Assembly (NCBI GenBank): GCA_963702535.1
Contig: CAVPDG010000004.1
Span: 372,001-436,000, forward strand
Source: CAVPDG01 sp963702535
Lineage (GTDB): Bacteria; Chloroflexota; Anaerolineae; Anaerolineales; UBA4823
Direction: 5' to 3'
Length of the DNA stretch: 64,000 bases
Under the pieces are notes generated by a model. It ran no database searches. It was not told where the DNA came from and worked only from the letters and a program-made list of their open reading frames with translations. A program made the translations under genes and the position numbers. Each line of letters begins with the position of its first letter. Position 1 is the first letter of the stretch. Below, piece after piece: positions 26,934 to 36,312 of the stretch.

Positions 26934-27852
26934 CTATCCGGCGATTTCCAGGGCGCCGGGCAGGATTTCTATGCTGACCTGGCGCACATCGGTGCTGAAA
27001 TCGGCAAAGATTTCCCCATCGATATGGACTTTCAAGGGTTGGTTGCTCTGGATGTCCATCGTGTGGAATTGCCCCATGCGCACCTGCTTGAAGCGACCAT
27101 GTGTGCCTTTAACAACTTCAGGGAGCAGGCGCAACATCATCAAGCGCGAGACATGGCGAACCCCGGCATAATCCAGGGCGCCATCCGTATTGACTGCCGC
27201 GGGTGCAACATGAAAGCCGCCGCCCTCCCGGTCGCCGTTGCAAAGGACAAGCATCATGGTCTCTTCATCCCAGCTTTGCGTATCGCTTTTTACATGGAGA
27301 AAAGGCGCATCGTGATTTAGCAGGATCGTCTGGAGCACAGCCAGGAAATAGATTAAAAAGCCGCGTAGATGAACGAACCGCCGTGAGCGAATCGTGACCG
27401 TTGCATCAAAGCCGATCCCAACGGCGTTTCCCCAGAATTACGCGCCTTCCCAGGTTGTCGCTAAAGGAGCCGATGTCGATCCTGTGTGTCTTGCCGCTGA
27501 AAATCTGGTGGACAGCCTGCTCGGCGTGCGCCTGGATGCCGAGAGAGTGCGCGAAATCATTGCCGGAGCCTAGCGGTATTACGCTGAAGCGCGGCCGGCG
27601 CTCTGCGGGGACCTGCATCAAGCCGTTGAGTACTTCGTGGGCTGTGCCGTCGCCGCCGACGGCAACCACCAGCTCGTAGCCTTCCTCTGCAGCCTGGAGA
27701 GCCAGCTCTGTCGCATGGGTCGGGTAGACCGTGCCGGTCCAATCCGCGCCGCCGTAGCCTTCCACGATGGGGCGCAAGGCAGCTGCTTCGCGCCAGGCGC
27801 GACCAAGGTCTGCGTTTGGGTTGAGGATCAGCTTTGCTTTATGTTTTGGCAT
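26934..27852 (-). CDS. Diacylglycerol/lipid kinase, YegS/BmrU type (frameshift near 27425)
   Basis: The N-terminal part (KAKLILNPNADLGRAWRE) carries the catalytic-domain signature VVAVGGDGTAHEVLNGL and IPLGSGNDFAHSLGI. A one-base slip near 27425, next to a GGGG-AAA run, moves to the second frame, which continues GNAVGIGFDATVTIR to 26934. The corrected protein has about 305 residues, normal for the family. These enzymes phosphorylate diacylglycerol or related lipids on the inner membrane face. The C-terminal beta-sandwich (MLVLCNGDREGGGFHVAPAA, PLKVHIDGE) is recognisable. It lies 27 bases after the DUF429 gene. Confidence 0.85.
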
Positions 27853-27879
27853 ACAAACGTTAAACTCCTGGGATTAGGA

Positions 27880-28650
27880 TCAATAGTGGCTCTTGAGCTC
27901 TGCCACCGGCAAGACGACTTGCCCCTCTTCGGGATAGCCAAGCACCGTCACTTCGCTGGGGCGGTTCACCGCCTTCCAGGCTGTATACGCAGCAACCAGC
28001 GCGTCCAATCCGGCGGGGGAGTAAAGCGTTTCATCTGGCAGGATGCCTTTGAGCATCCTGTGCCGGGTGATCTCTTCAAACAGGCGCATCGGATCGGGCA
28101 CCCGAATGCGGTTCTCATAGAGAACCAGTTGCCGCTGGATGCGCCCCTCCAGAGAAGCCTTCGGAAATGGGGCGACGCCTAATAGCACGGTATAGCAGGC
28201 GTGCGGATAGGCTTCCAGGTACTGGTGGCTGCTCTCGCCGGCTGGATAAGGCTGGAAGCCCAATCCTTCGAGGCGGCGATACAGGTTGAAACCCATCTTC
28301 ATCCACCGCGGGCACTTTTGCTCATCTTCCGGCGTCTGGTAAGTGCTGATGCGGTGCCTGCGGAGCTGGTACTCAACAACCCGGTACTTCGTCCATCGTC
28401 CAGGGCGAGGCGGGGGGGTGAGCCCCTGCCTCACCTCTGTCAGCGTCATGGCGCCTGTGCTGGGGCGGCGCGGCGCGCACACAGCGACGACGACCTGCCG
28501 TTGCCCGGCGAGGAAAGCCAGAACGTGCTCAAGGTCTCCCTGGGCTAATGAAACCAGGCGCAAGTCCCCATCCAGAGCAGCATATGCCATCGGGCGCTTC
28601 CCGGCTGTGGGGTCGATCCCGACAAAGGATGTATTGGCGAATAGCATCAT
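27880..28650 (-). CDS. DUF429-family protein
   Basis: The protein has about 256 residues from the ATG at 28650, whose first bases overlap the radical-SAM stop (ATGA). The N-terminus TSFVGIDPTAGKRPMAYAAL has the RNase H-like fold start (GIDxT) seen in DUF429 proteins, which have predicted nuclease-like or phosphotransfer folds but no settled function. Other DUF429-like features are YRVVEYQLRRH, LEAYPHACYTVLLG and YSPAGLDALVAAYTAWK. An upstream in-frame start at 28731 would add residues that overlap the previous gene and is less likely. Confidence 0.75.
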   Translation of the reverse strand: MMLFANTSFVGIDPTAGKRPMAYAALDGDLRLVSLAQGDLEHVLAFLAGQRQVVVAVCAPRRPSTGAMTLTEVRQGLTPPPRPGRWTKYRVVEYQLRRHRISTYQTPEDEQKCPRWMKMGFNLYRRLEGLGFQPYPAGESSHQYLEAYPHACYTVLLGVAPFPKASLEGRIQRQLVLYENRIRVPDPMRLFEEITRHRMLKGILPDETLYSPAGLDALVAAYTAWKAVNRPSEVTVLGYPEEGQVVLPVAELKSHY

Positions 28651-29550
28651 GATGTTATAACACCGTACATTTGATCTGGTGTCAGCCAATTCGGAAATTG
28701 GCTGCGCAGGGAACATCGCGCCTGATAACACAGTTGGCAGGCGTCTGCATAGGCATCCTGGTGAGGGATGGCGTACCTTTCCACCAGTTCCACCGGTCCG
28801 TTCTCCAACAAAGGTCCCAGGATCGGATGGCTCTTGGGATGATAGGACTCGCAGATTTCTTTCAGCGGAGTCTGGAAAAGGTTACCCATGACGATGCCCT
28901 GGCAAACGTGCAGATACCCGAGCGGATCGAGATGGACTCTGCCGGGTTCCAGCAGGTCCTCGTGAGGGCAGTGAGTAAACTCTTTCCACGGGTGCTTTTG
29001 AGCCAGCGGCGATAATTTCTCGGCGGCGCGGCCCGCGGTACATGACCTGTGACTCTCCCTCCGGGAGCTGACCGCTGCCAGTGAGGCACCCGGTATCGCC
29101 AGGGCGGGCGATGCTGATCACCCCGCTGGGAATCTCAAGCTGTTGTGCGGCGGCGGTTGCTCGCCGGACCTGCGCGCTCAGTTTTTCACTGTAATGGAAC
29201 AGGTCGCTGCTGGCGGTCAGGTCCTGGATGAGCCCGGCGAAGGGAGCTAACCAGTGTAGCGCGTCTTCATCGCTGGTTGCCCAGTAAGCGTTGCTGACAA
29301 TCCCCACCTTGAAACCCATCTCACCGGCTAGCTTTACCGCCTCGAGCAGGATGGGGTAATACAAGAACGGCTCGCCGCCTTCGAAATAGATCCACTCGAT
29401 TGTTCCGGTCTCTTGGGCTGCATGGAGCACAAAACGGATCTGTTGCAGGGTTAAAACCCCGCTTTGCCAGGGGCTGCCCCAAACAAAACAGTGATCGCAC
29501 TCGAAATTACAGCTATACGTCAGGAGAAGATGAAGACCCGTAAGCTTCAT
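28647..29550 (-). CDS. Radical SAM protein of unknown function (frameshift near 29030)
   Basis: The iron-sulfur motif C-x3-C-x2-C is in LLTYSCNFECDHCFVWG at residues 11-27, with the glycine-rich SAM region WIYFEGGEPFLYYP. The frame slips near 29030 in a GC-rich stretch. It resumes with AAEKLSPLAQKHPW, FTHCPHEDLLEPG and GYLHVCQGIVMGNLF, ending at 28647. Corrected length is about 300 residues. Additional cysteines in the C-terminal part (HCPHE, HVCQG, ACQLCYQARC) suggest a second cluster of SPASM/twitch type. It is the first gene of the four-gene run; no peptide substrate gene is visible. Confidence 0.8.
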
Positions 29551-29657
29551 GGCTTTCTACCCCAGGAATCTCAGGCTAACTGCCAGTTTAGCGTAAAAAG
29601 GGCAGAATTGCAACCGGATTTGGGAAGTCTGTCATATCCAGAAGGGACACCTTCCTT

Positions 29658-29686
29658 TTGACGCGAGACAAACCCTCGGCTATACT
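29658..29686 (+). promoter_or_regulatory. Promoter of the P5C dehydrogenase gene
   Basis: TTGACG (29658-29663) and TATACT (29681-29686) are separated by exactly 17 bp. The leader of about 27 bases holds the ribosome site AAAGGAG before the ATG at 29720. Confidence 0.8.
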
Positions 29687-29719
29687 ATACTTGTCGGTTT
29701 TCACACAAAGGAGAAGCCT

Positions 29720-31294
29720 ATGACCGAAACTTTCAAGCTCACCTATGCAACCATGTTCAACCCTCCAGAAGAATTGCACGTGCGATTTGACGAAGCCCTG
29801 GTTAAGCTCAAGGCAGGGTTGGGGAAAGAGTACGGCATGATCATCGATGGGAAAGACCGGCTCTCGCAGGAGAAATTCGAAGACCGCTCTCCCGTAAATA
29901 CCGAGGTGGTCCTGGGGGTATTCCAGAAAGGCAATGAGAAAGACGCGCACGACGCCCTGGCTGCCGCACGAAAAGCAGCGCCGCTGTGGAGCCGCATGAG
30001 ATGGCAGGATCGGGTGGCTTTGCTGAAGAAAGCCGCTGATCTGATCGACCAGCGCATTTTCCAGATTGGCGCAGCCATGGCGATGGAAGTGGGCAAAAAT
30101 CGCATGGAATCCCTGGGGGATGTCGCCGAGACCGCCGACCTGATCCGCTATGCCTGTTACCAGATGGAAAAGAACGATGGCTATGCAGTGGCGATGGGGC
30201 GCGATCCGCTGGTCGGGTACACTGCCATCAATTACTCCGTCCTGCGACCCTACGGCGTCTGGCTGGTGATCAGCCCATTCAACTTCCCGATGGCGCTGAC
30301 GGGCGGTCCGGTAGGATCGGCGCTGGCAGCGGGGAACACCGTGGTGATGAAGCCAGCGACGGATACCCCCCTCGTTGTACGCTTGCTGGCTGAGTGCTTC
30401 CGCGATGCGGGCTTACCAGACGGTGTGGCGAACTACGTCACCGGTCCGGGTCGTACCCTGGGGCAGGCTCTGATCGAGAGTCCCGAGGTCGATGGCGTCA
30501 CCTTCACGGGCTCTTTTGATGTGGGCATGAAGATCTTCCGTGATTTTGCCAATGGCGCCTACGTCCGCCCGACGATCCTCGAGCTGGGTGGAAAGAATCC
30601 GGCAATCGTATCCCGCAATGCCGACCTGGAGCGTGCTGCCGTTGGAATTGTTCGCTCGGCGTTCGGCTTGCAGGGACAGAAATGCTCGGCATGTTCGCGC
30701 GTTTACATAGAAGAGCCCGTCTATGAGCAGCTTGTCTCTCGCCTGGTAGAGCTGACCGAGAAGCTCAAAGCAGGTGATCCAACTGATCGTAGCGTGATGG
30801 TGGGTCCGGTCGTCAATAATAGCTCTTACCAGGACTACAAGGACTTCACGGAAGAGCTCTCCCAGGGGGGCAGGTTCCTGACCGGCGGTAAGGTGCTGGT
30901 TGAGGGAGACCTGGCAAAGGGTTACTTCTGCGCCCCGACTCTGGTGGCTGACTTGCCCCTGGACCATCGCCTGTGGCAGCATGAGATGTTCCTGCCGATC
31001 ACAACGGTTGCCAAAGTCCAGAATCTGGAACAGGCAATGAAGCTGGCTAACGATGTCAACTACGGCTTGACCGCCGGCTTCTACGGCAGCGTTGAGGAGA
31101 CAAAGTGGTTCTTCGATAAGATCGAGGCGGGCGTGACCTACGCTAACCGTCCGCAAGGCGCAACGACCGGCGCCTGGCCAGGCTTCCAGCCGTTTGGCGG
31201 GTGGAAAGGCTCAGGCTCGTCGGGGAAGAACGCCGGCGGGCACTACTACCTGCCGCTGTACATGCATGAGCAGATCCAGACCCTGGTTATCTAA
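29720..31294 (+). CDS. pruA: 1-pyrroline-5-carboxylate (glutamate semialdehyde) dehydrogenase
   Basis: The enzyme oxidises L-glutamate gamma-semialdehyde to glutamate, the second step of proline degradation. The 524-residue protein matches the RocA/PruA class in length. Aldehyde dehydrogenase motifs are present: NFPMALTGGPVGSALAAGN, VTFTGSFDVG (NAD binding), ILELGGKNPAIV (Glu), FGLQGQKCSACSRVYI (catalytic Cys). The C-terminus GWKGSGSSGKNAGGHYY is typical. No proline dehydrogenase gene is near, so the pathway partner must lie elsewhere. It is transcribed alone, with its own promoter and a strong hairpin after it. Confidence 0.88.
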   Translation: MTETFKLTYATMFNPPEELHVRFDEALVKLKAGLGKEYGMIIDGKDRLSQEKFEDRSPVNTEVVLGVFQKGNEKDAHDALAAARKAAPLWSRMRWQDRVALLKKAADLIDQRIFQIGAAMAMEVGKNRMESLGDVAETADLIRYACYQMEKNDGYAVAMGRDPLVGYTAINYSVLRPYGVWLVISPFNFPMALTGGPVGSALAAGNTVVMKPATDTPLVVRLLAECFRDAGLPDGVANYVTGPGRTLGQALIESPEVDGVTFTGSFDVGMKIFRDFANGAYVRPTILELGGKNPAIVSRNADLERAAVGIVRSAFGLQGQKCSACSRVYIEEPVYEQLVSRLVELTEKLKAGDPTDRSVMVGPVVNNSSYQDYKDFTEELSQGGRFLTGGKVLVEGDLAKGYFCAPTLVADLPLDHRLWQHEMFLPITTVAKVQNLEQAMKLANDVNYGLTAGFYGSVEETKWFFDKIEAGVTYANRPQGATTGAWPGFQPFGGWKGSGSSGKNAGGHYYLPLYMHEQIQTLVI

Positions 31295-31333
31295 GCTCCG
31301 CGATGCGTGAAAAAGACGCCTGAATAAAATCAG

Positions 31334-31375
31334 CCTGGAGTTTGCGGTGTTGGTAGACCGCAAACTCCAGGTTCT
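31334..31375 (+). terminator. Terminator-like hairpin after the dehydrogenase gene
   Basis: A perfect 15-bp stem (CCTGGAGTTTGCGGT / ACCGCAAACTCCAGG) encloses eight bases at 31334-31371. The following TTCTATT is a weak U-tract. It ends 11 bases before the next start codon. Confidence 0.7.
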
Positions 31376-31382
31376 ATTGGGG

Positions 31383-31643
31383 ATGATGATGTGGAAGTGG
31401 AATGTCGGGCAATTTTTTTTGCTATCGGGAATTCTGCTCCTGGTGCTTTATTTCGCTACCAGCCAGGTGAACAGCCCGATCGTATATTATTTCTGTTTCG
31501 GCGTAATTCTGCTCTTGTTTGGCGTTTATCTCATGTGGATTGGCAGGAATCCGCCCATTGCCAGCGATCGCTTCCGCTCGATCCGCAGGATGTCTGAGAA
31601 AAAGAAGAAGCCTAAAAAAGAGGCAGACAAGAAATTGGAGTGA
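31383..31643 (+). CDS. Small two-helix membrane protein
   Basis: The protein has about 86 residues. Two hydrophobic helices (FFLLSGILLLVLYFA and YYFCFGVILLLFGVYLMWI) are followed by a lysine-rich cytoplasmic tail (EKKKKPKKEADKK). The frame is open further upstream into the terminator hairpin. I place the start at the ATG run 31383-31391 that follows GGGG. The stop lies six bases before the CoA-transferase subunit A start, so it is probably in the same transcript. No family is recognised. Confidence 0.6.
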   Translation: MMMWKWNVGQFFLLSGILLLVLYFATSQVNSPIVYYFCFGVILLLFGVYLMWIGRNPPIASDRFRSIRRMSEKKKKPKKEADKKLE

Positions 31644-31648
31644 AAGCT

Positions 31649-32551
31649 ATGACCAAAGTGATGCCGCTATCCCAGGCTATTAGCAGGTTTGTGCAGGATG
31701 GCAACTGTATCTACGCTGCCGGATTTACCCATTTGATCCCTTTTGCTGCCGGGCACGAGATCATCCGCCAGAAGCGCAAGGAGTTGACGCTTGCTCGCGC
31801 TACCCCAGACCTGATCTACGACCAGATGGTTGCAGCGGGCTGCGCCCGCAAGGTCATTTTTTCGTACATGGGCAATCCAGGCGTTGGCTCATTGAGGATT
31901 GTGCGCGCTGAGATCGAAGCCGGCAGGCTGGAATGGGAGGAATATTCTCATTTCGGTATGATCTCACGCTTGCAGGCTGGAGCTACGGGTGTGCCATTCA
32001 TGCCGATGAATCCCACAGCGGCTGGTGATTTGTCACGCGCCAACCCTCTCCACCGGACTGTCATCGATCCGTATTCTGGGGGGGAAGTGGCAGTCGTGCC
32101 GGCGTTGCAGCCGGATGTCGCCATTGTTCACGTCCAGCGCGCCGATGCTGAAGGCAACGCACAGATCTGGGGGATCATCGGCGAGCAGAAGGAAGCAGCC
32201 TTCGCTGCCCGGCACGTGATCCTGACCACGGAGGAAATTGTAGATGCCTCCATTATCCGCTCCGATCCAAACCGGACATTGATTCCGGGTTTCATCGTGG
32301 ATGCCGTGTGTCCCGTGCCTTACTGTGCCCATCCATCCTACACGCAGGGATATTATGATCGGGATAATCATTTCTACCTGACCTGGGATGATGTCAGCAA
32401 AACCAAAGAAGGGGTGCAGGCATATTTGGATGAGTGGGTGCTGGGCGTAAAAGACCGCGCTGAATACTGGGAGAAGCTTGGGCGCGAAGTGCACGAGCAA
32501 TTATCCGTGAAGAGCCGTCCAAGCGCGCTGGTCGATTATGGGGAATATTAA
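31649..32551 (+). CDS. CoA-transferase family I, subunit A (glutaconate CoA-transferase-like)
   Basis: The protein has about 300 residues from the ATG at 31649, preceded by GGAG. Features of the GctA-like alpha subunit include YAAGFTHLIPFAAGHEI near the start, TLARATPDLIYDQMVAAG, and PALQPDVAIVHVQRADAEGN in the middle. Such enzymes move CoA between organic acids and work as A/B pairs; the B subunit follows. The glutaconate type is suggested by overall pattern, but the real substrate is unknown. The neighbouring permease hints at uptake and activation of a small carboxylate. Confidence 0.85.
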   Translation: MTKVMPLSQAISRFVQDGNCIYAAGFTHLIPFAAGHEIIRQKRKELTLARATPDLIYDQMVAAGCARKVIFSYMGNPGVGSLRIVRAEIEAGRLEWEEYSHFGMISRLQAGATGVPFMPMNPTAAGDLSRANPLHRTVIDPYSGGEVAVVPALQPDVAIVHVQRADAEGNAQIWGIIGEQKEAAFAARHVILTTEEIVDASIIRSDPNRTLIPGFIVDAVCPVPYCAHPSYTQGYYDRDNHFYLTWDDVSKTKEGVQAYLDEWVLGVKDRAEYWEKLGREVHEQLSVKSRPSALVDYGEY

Positions 32552-32568
32552 AGTGGGCGAGGTGAGAG

Positions 32569-33350
32569 ATGACTGACCAGAACACATATTCAGCCGCAGA
32601 ATTGATGACGATCAACGCCGCCCGCTTGTTGCGCGATGGCGACGTCGTCTTTGTTGGCGTGGGTCTGCCAAACCTGGCATGCAACCTGGCTCGCCGCACC
32701 CATGCTCCTGACCTGGTGATGATCTATGAGGCAGGTGTGATCGGCGCTCAACCGGCAAGGCTGCCCCTGTCGATCGGAGATCCCACCCTCGTAAGCGGGG
32801 CGCTGGCGGTCTGCAGCATGTATGACATATTTGCTTTTTACCTGCAGCGCGGCAATGTGGACGTGGGTTTTCTAGGCGGGGCGCAGATCGACCGCTACGG
32901 TAATATCAATGCTACGGTCGATCGGCGACTACAACCATCCTAAAGTGCGCCTTCCCGGCTCTGGCGGCTCGATGGAGATCGCAGCCTGGGCTAACCGCTG
33001 CTACATCATCACACCCCACCAGAAGCGCCGCTTCCCTGAAAGTGTGGACTTCCGCACCTCCGCAGGGTTTTTGGGCGGCAAAGCCGAGCGGGAGGCTGCC
33101 CGCTTGCGTGGCGGCGGTCCGCAGGCTGTGGTGACGAACCTGGGTATCCTGGAGCCGGATGAGAACGGCGAGCTGGTGCTGGCAGCATTGCATCCTGGAG
33201 CCACGGTCGAGCAGGCGCGGGAAAATACCGGTTGGTCATTGAAAGCCGTGGCTCAGCCCAGGATGACGGCAGGCGCCAACCCCTGAAGAGCTGTACATTT
33301 TGCGCGAAGAGCTTGATCCCAGCGGTATCTACCTCAAGGATGGCGGCTAA
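32569..33350 (+). CDS. CoA-transferase family I, subunit B (two frameshifts)
   Basis: The ATG at 32569 follows GAGGTGAGAG. The first part contains GDVVFVGVGLPNLACNLA and MIYEAGVIGAQP, whose glutamate is the likely CoA-accepting residue by comparison with GctB. The frame slips near 32926 (GTCGATCGG) and resumes IGDYNHPKVRLPGSGGS with YIITPHQKRRFPE. It slips again near 33270 and resumes PTPEELYILREELDPSG, ending in a TAA at 33350. Corrected length is about 260 residues. Both breaks are single-base and the protein is otherwise well conserved, so sequencing error is likely. Confidence 0.82.
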
Positions 33351-33409
33351 ATCACGGTGCCGGATTGCTCAGTATACCCTGATTGATCTCCCGACGAACA
33401 GGCTTACCA

Positions 33410-34936
33410 ATGTTATTTGCCCTGGCGCTTTTCCCTATTGCACTGATCCTGTTCCTGATGGTGGGGCTGCGATGGGGCGCGGCGCGCGCCGGCGGAGCGG
33501 GGTATCTGTCTGCCCTCATCATCGCCATCGCCTTCTTCGGAGCAGGTCTGGACCTGCTGGCTTACGCGCACGTCAAGGCATTGTTGTTGAGCGTGGATGT
33601 CTTGCTGATCATCTGGGCTGCCTTCTTGCTGTACCGGGTAGCCGATGAAGCCGGCGCCATCCGGACGATCGGTCAGGCGCTGCCTCACCTGACGAATGAC
33701 ATCGGTATGCAGGCGCTGATTATCGGCTGGGTTTTTGCCACCTTCCTGCAGGGCGTGGGTGGATTTGGCGTGCCGGTGGCTGTAATCGCCCCGCTACTGG
33801 TGAGCCTGGGCTTCACTCCTCTGGCGGCAGTCGTCATCCCATCGATCGGGCATGGATGGGCGGTCACTTTTGGCTCGTTGGGGTCCTCGTTCCAGGCGTT
33901 GATCGCCGCCACGGGTGTGCCAGGGGAGCTGCTTGCCCCGCCAACCGCCTTATTCCTGGGGGTTGCCGGGTTGTGCAGCGGGTGGCTGGTGGCGCACTCG
34001 GTGCAGGGTTGGCAAGCAATGAAACGCCTCGCTGTGCCGGTGCTGCTGCTTGGCGTTGGTATGGGAGGCGTGAGCTATGTGGTGGCGGTATCCGGTCTGT
34101 GGAACATCGCCTCATTTGTCGCCGGGATTGCCGGGCTGGTGATCTGCTTTCCGCTGGCGAGACGCTTCCGGGGTGAGATGGGAGATAACGGCAAGCTGGA
34201 CGTGCGCGCCCTGCTGGTAGCTCTCTCCGGGTATGCGATTCTGATCCTCATCATCCTGATCGTCCAGCTTGTGCCCCCGGTCAAGCAGTTTCTCAACCAG
34301 GTGGTGCTGCAGGTACATTTCCCGGAGGTGAGCACCCGCCTGGGGTTTGTCACCCCCGCCGGAGTGGGGCGGAAAATCTCCCTGTTTGGGCATACGGGCA
34401 TCGTATTGTTCTATTCTTCGATCCTGGCATACCTGATCTATTGGAAAGCCGGGCTGTACCAGGCGGGGGCGGTCCGGAAAATCCTCAGCGGCACCTTTTA
34501 CCGCGTTTTGCCTTCCAGCGTCAGCATCCTCTCCATGGTAACGATGGCGGTAATCATGGAAAGCGCCGGTATGACCGATGCCCTGGCAAGGGGGCTGGCT
34601 GTGGGATTGGGTGGGATTTATCCGTTCGTTGCCCCCTGGATCGGAGCGCTGGGGGCTTTCATGACCGGCAGCAATACCAACTCAAATGTTGTCTTCGGAG
34701 GGCTGCAATTACAGACGGCTGTTCTGCTCGGCTATCCGGCGGCAATCATCCTGGCTGCGCAAACGGCTGGCGCTTCCCTGGCATCCGTCATCGCGCCTAC
34801 CAAAGTCGCTGTTGGAGCCAGCACCGCCGGGATGGTCGGGCGTGAAGGCGACGTGATGCGCAAATTGATCCTTTACACGGGAGCCCTGGTCCTTGTGGTC
34901 AGCCTGCTTACCGTATTGGCTGTACAATTAATGTAG
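33410..34936 (+). CDS. L-lactate permease (LctP) family transporter
   Basis: The protein has about 508 residues with some 12-14 hydrophobic helices; the ATG at 33410 is preferred to the TTG at 33383. LctP-family stretches include FLQGVGGFGVPVAVIAPLLV, PSIGHGWAVTFGSLGSSFQA and GALGAFMTGSNTNSNVVFGG, the last close to the family signature. Known members import lactate or glycolate with protons. Here it sits directly after the CoA-transferase pair, so lactate or a related acid could be both imported and activated by the cluster. Confidence 0.88.
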   Translation: MLFALALFPIALILFLMVGLRWGAARAGGAGYLSALIIAIAFFGAGLDLLAYAHVKALLLSVDVLLIIWAAFLLYRVADEAGAIRTIGQALPHLTNDIGMQALIIGWVFATFLQGVGGFGVPVAVIAPLLVSLGFTPLAAVVIPSIGHGWAVTFGSLGSSFQALIAATGVPGELLAPPTALFLGVAGLCSGWLVAHSVQGWQAMKRLAVPVLLLGVGMGGVSYVVAVSGLWNIASFVAGIAGLVICFPLARRFRGEMGDNGKLDVRALLVALSGYAILILIILIVQLVPPVKQFLNQVVLQVHFPEVSTRLGFVTPAGVGRKISLFGHTGIVLFYSSILAYLIYWKAGLYQAGAVRKILSGTFYRVLPSSVSILSMVTMAVIMESAGMTDALARGLAVGLGGIYPFVAPWIGALGAFMTGSNTNSNVVFGGLQLQTAVLLGYPAAIILAAQTAGASLASVIAPTKVAVGASTAGMVGREGDVMRKLILYTGALVLVVSLLTVLAVQLM

Positions 34937-34944
34937 GGAAGCCT

Positions 34945-35118
34945 ATGCTTAAATGGTGGCAGCAACGCAGTAATACGGTTTACCTGGTCTCTTTCGTAAT
35001 CATGATGGTCTCACCTGTTCTGATGTACATTGCAGTTAAGGGCGGACAACCGGCATGGATGGTTGTCTCGTTAGCCGGGTTCATCCTGGCGAACATCCTC
35101 CTCCTTCTCGTGCGGTGA
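34945..35118 (+). CDS. Small membrane protein between permease and galactokinase
   Basis: The frame of 57 residues starts MLKWWQQRSNTVYL at an ATG preceded by AGGGAAG. It has two hydrophobic helices (LVSFVIMMVSPVLMYIAV and WMVVSLAGFILANILLLLV). It begins eight bases after the permease stop and ends three bases before the galactokinase start, so it is very likely translated within the operon. No family is recognised. Confidence 0.6.
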   Translation: MLKWWQQRSNTVYLVSFVIMMVSPVLMYIAVKGGQPAWMVVSLAGFILANILLLLVR

Positions 35119-35121
35119 CCT

Positions 35122-36303
35122 ATGGACAAACAGGCGTTATTATCACGCTTCCGCGAAAGCTTCTCCTGCGATGCGCAGCTCTTTGCCCGCGCTCCGGGGC
35201 GGGTCAACTTGTTGGGCGAGCACGTGGATTATAACGACGGACCGGTTTTACCCGCTGCCATCCAGCGCGCCATTTACTTTGCCGCCCGCCCGACGAGCGA
35301 TGGTCTTGTCAGCCTGGCGGCTTTGGATTTTGGGGAGTCCGTCTCGTTCGACTTGAAGGAATTGGATCACAAGACGGATGCCGCCGGGAAGCCCTTGCCG
35401 GTCTGGGCTTGTTATCCTGCCGGGGTTGCATGGTCCTTGATGAAAGCCGGTTACAGCGTGGGCGGGATGCAGGTGGCGTATACGTCTGACCTGCCGATCG
35501 GATCTGGCTTGAGCTCCTCCGCCGCGGTCGAGGTCGGCTTCGGGATGTTATGGAACGTCTCCCAGGGGCTGAATATCGACCGCCTGGCGTTAGCGCGCCT
35601 GTGCCAGCATGCCGAAAACGCCTACGTGGGTTTAGCGTGTGGTCTGATGGACCAGTTCTCCAGCGCTTGCGGGGTTGCCGGGCATGTTTTGTTCTTTGAT
35701 ACTCGCTCGCTTGAAAACCGCCCTCTTCCTCTTCCAGATGGACTGTCCATCGTCATTGCCGACTCGGGGATGCGGCGCAGCCTGGCGAGCTCAGCCTATA
35801 ACGAGCGGCGGCAATCTTGTGAGCAGGCGGTGGCGCTGCTGCGCCAGTACATTCCCAATTTGCAGTCTTTGAGAGATGTATCTCCCCCAGAATTTGCCGC
35901 CTATGGCGATTTCCTGCCACCGCTGGTGAGAAAGCGGGCGGAGCACGTGGTTCGAGAGATTGCGCGTGTTATTTCAGCCGTAAGCGCTCTGCAGAGAAAT
36001 GACGCGCAGAGTTTCGGCGCGCTGATGTACTCCAGCCATACCAGCCTGCGCGATCTGTACGAGGTCAGCCTGCCGGAGCTGGATATGCTGGTGAAAATTG
36101 CGCGTGAGCTGCCGGGCTGCGTGGGGGCGCGCATGACGGGCGCCGGTTTTGGCGGCTGTACGGTCAATCTTGTCGAGTCGTCCCAGGCGGGTGTGTTTAT
36201 GGATGCACTGCTGCAGGCTTACCAGCAGCGGATGCAGCGCAAAGCGCAGGTTTTCGAATGCCAGGCAAGCGCCGGGGTAGAAGTGGAAGTGCTCGGCGTG
36301 TGA
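35122..36303 (+). CDS. galK: Galactokinase
   Basis: This GHMP kinase phosphorylates galactose (or a related sugar) at C1. The 393-residue protein has the galactokinase signature GRVNLLGEHVDYNDG near residue 27, the ATP-binding loop PIGSGLSSSAAVEVG near 127, and the C-terminal MTGAGFGGCTVNLV. Length and motif order are normal. No galT, galE or galM is adjacent; the gene rides at the end of the carboxylate cluster, so its functional link to those genes is unclear. The frame is intact. Confidence 0.93.
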   Translation: MDKQALLSRFRESFSCDAQLFARAPGRVNLLGEHVDYNDGPVLPAAIQRAIYFAARPTSDGLVSLAALDFGESVSFDLKELDHKTDAAGKPLPVWACYPAGVAWSLMKAGYSVGGMQVAYTSDLPIGSGLSSSAAVEVGFGMLWNVSQGLNIDRLALARLCQHAENAYVGLACGLMDQFSSACGVAGHVLFFDTRSLENRPLPLPDGLSIVIADSGMRRSLASSAYNERRQSCEQAVALLRQYIPNLQSLRDVSPPEFAAYGDFLPPLVRKRAEHVVREIARVISAVSALQRNDAQSFGALMYSSHTSLRDLYEVSLPELDMLVKIARELPGCVGARMTGAGFGGCTVNLVESSQAGVFMDALLQAYQQRMQRKAQVFECQASAGVEVEVLGV

Positions 36304-36312
36304 TCCGGCGCT

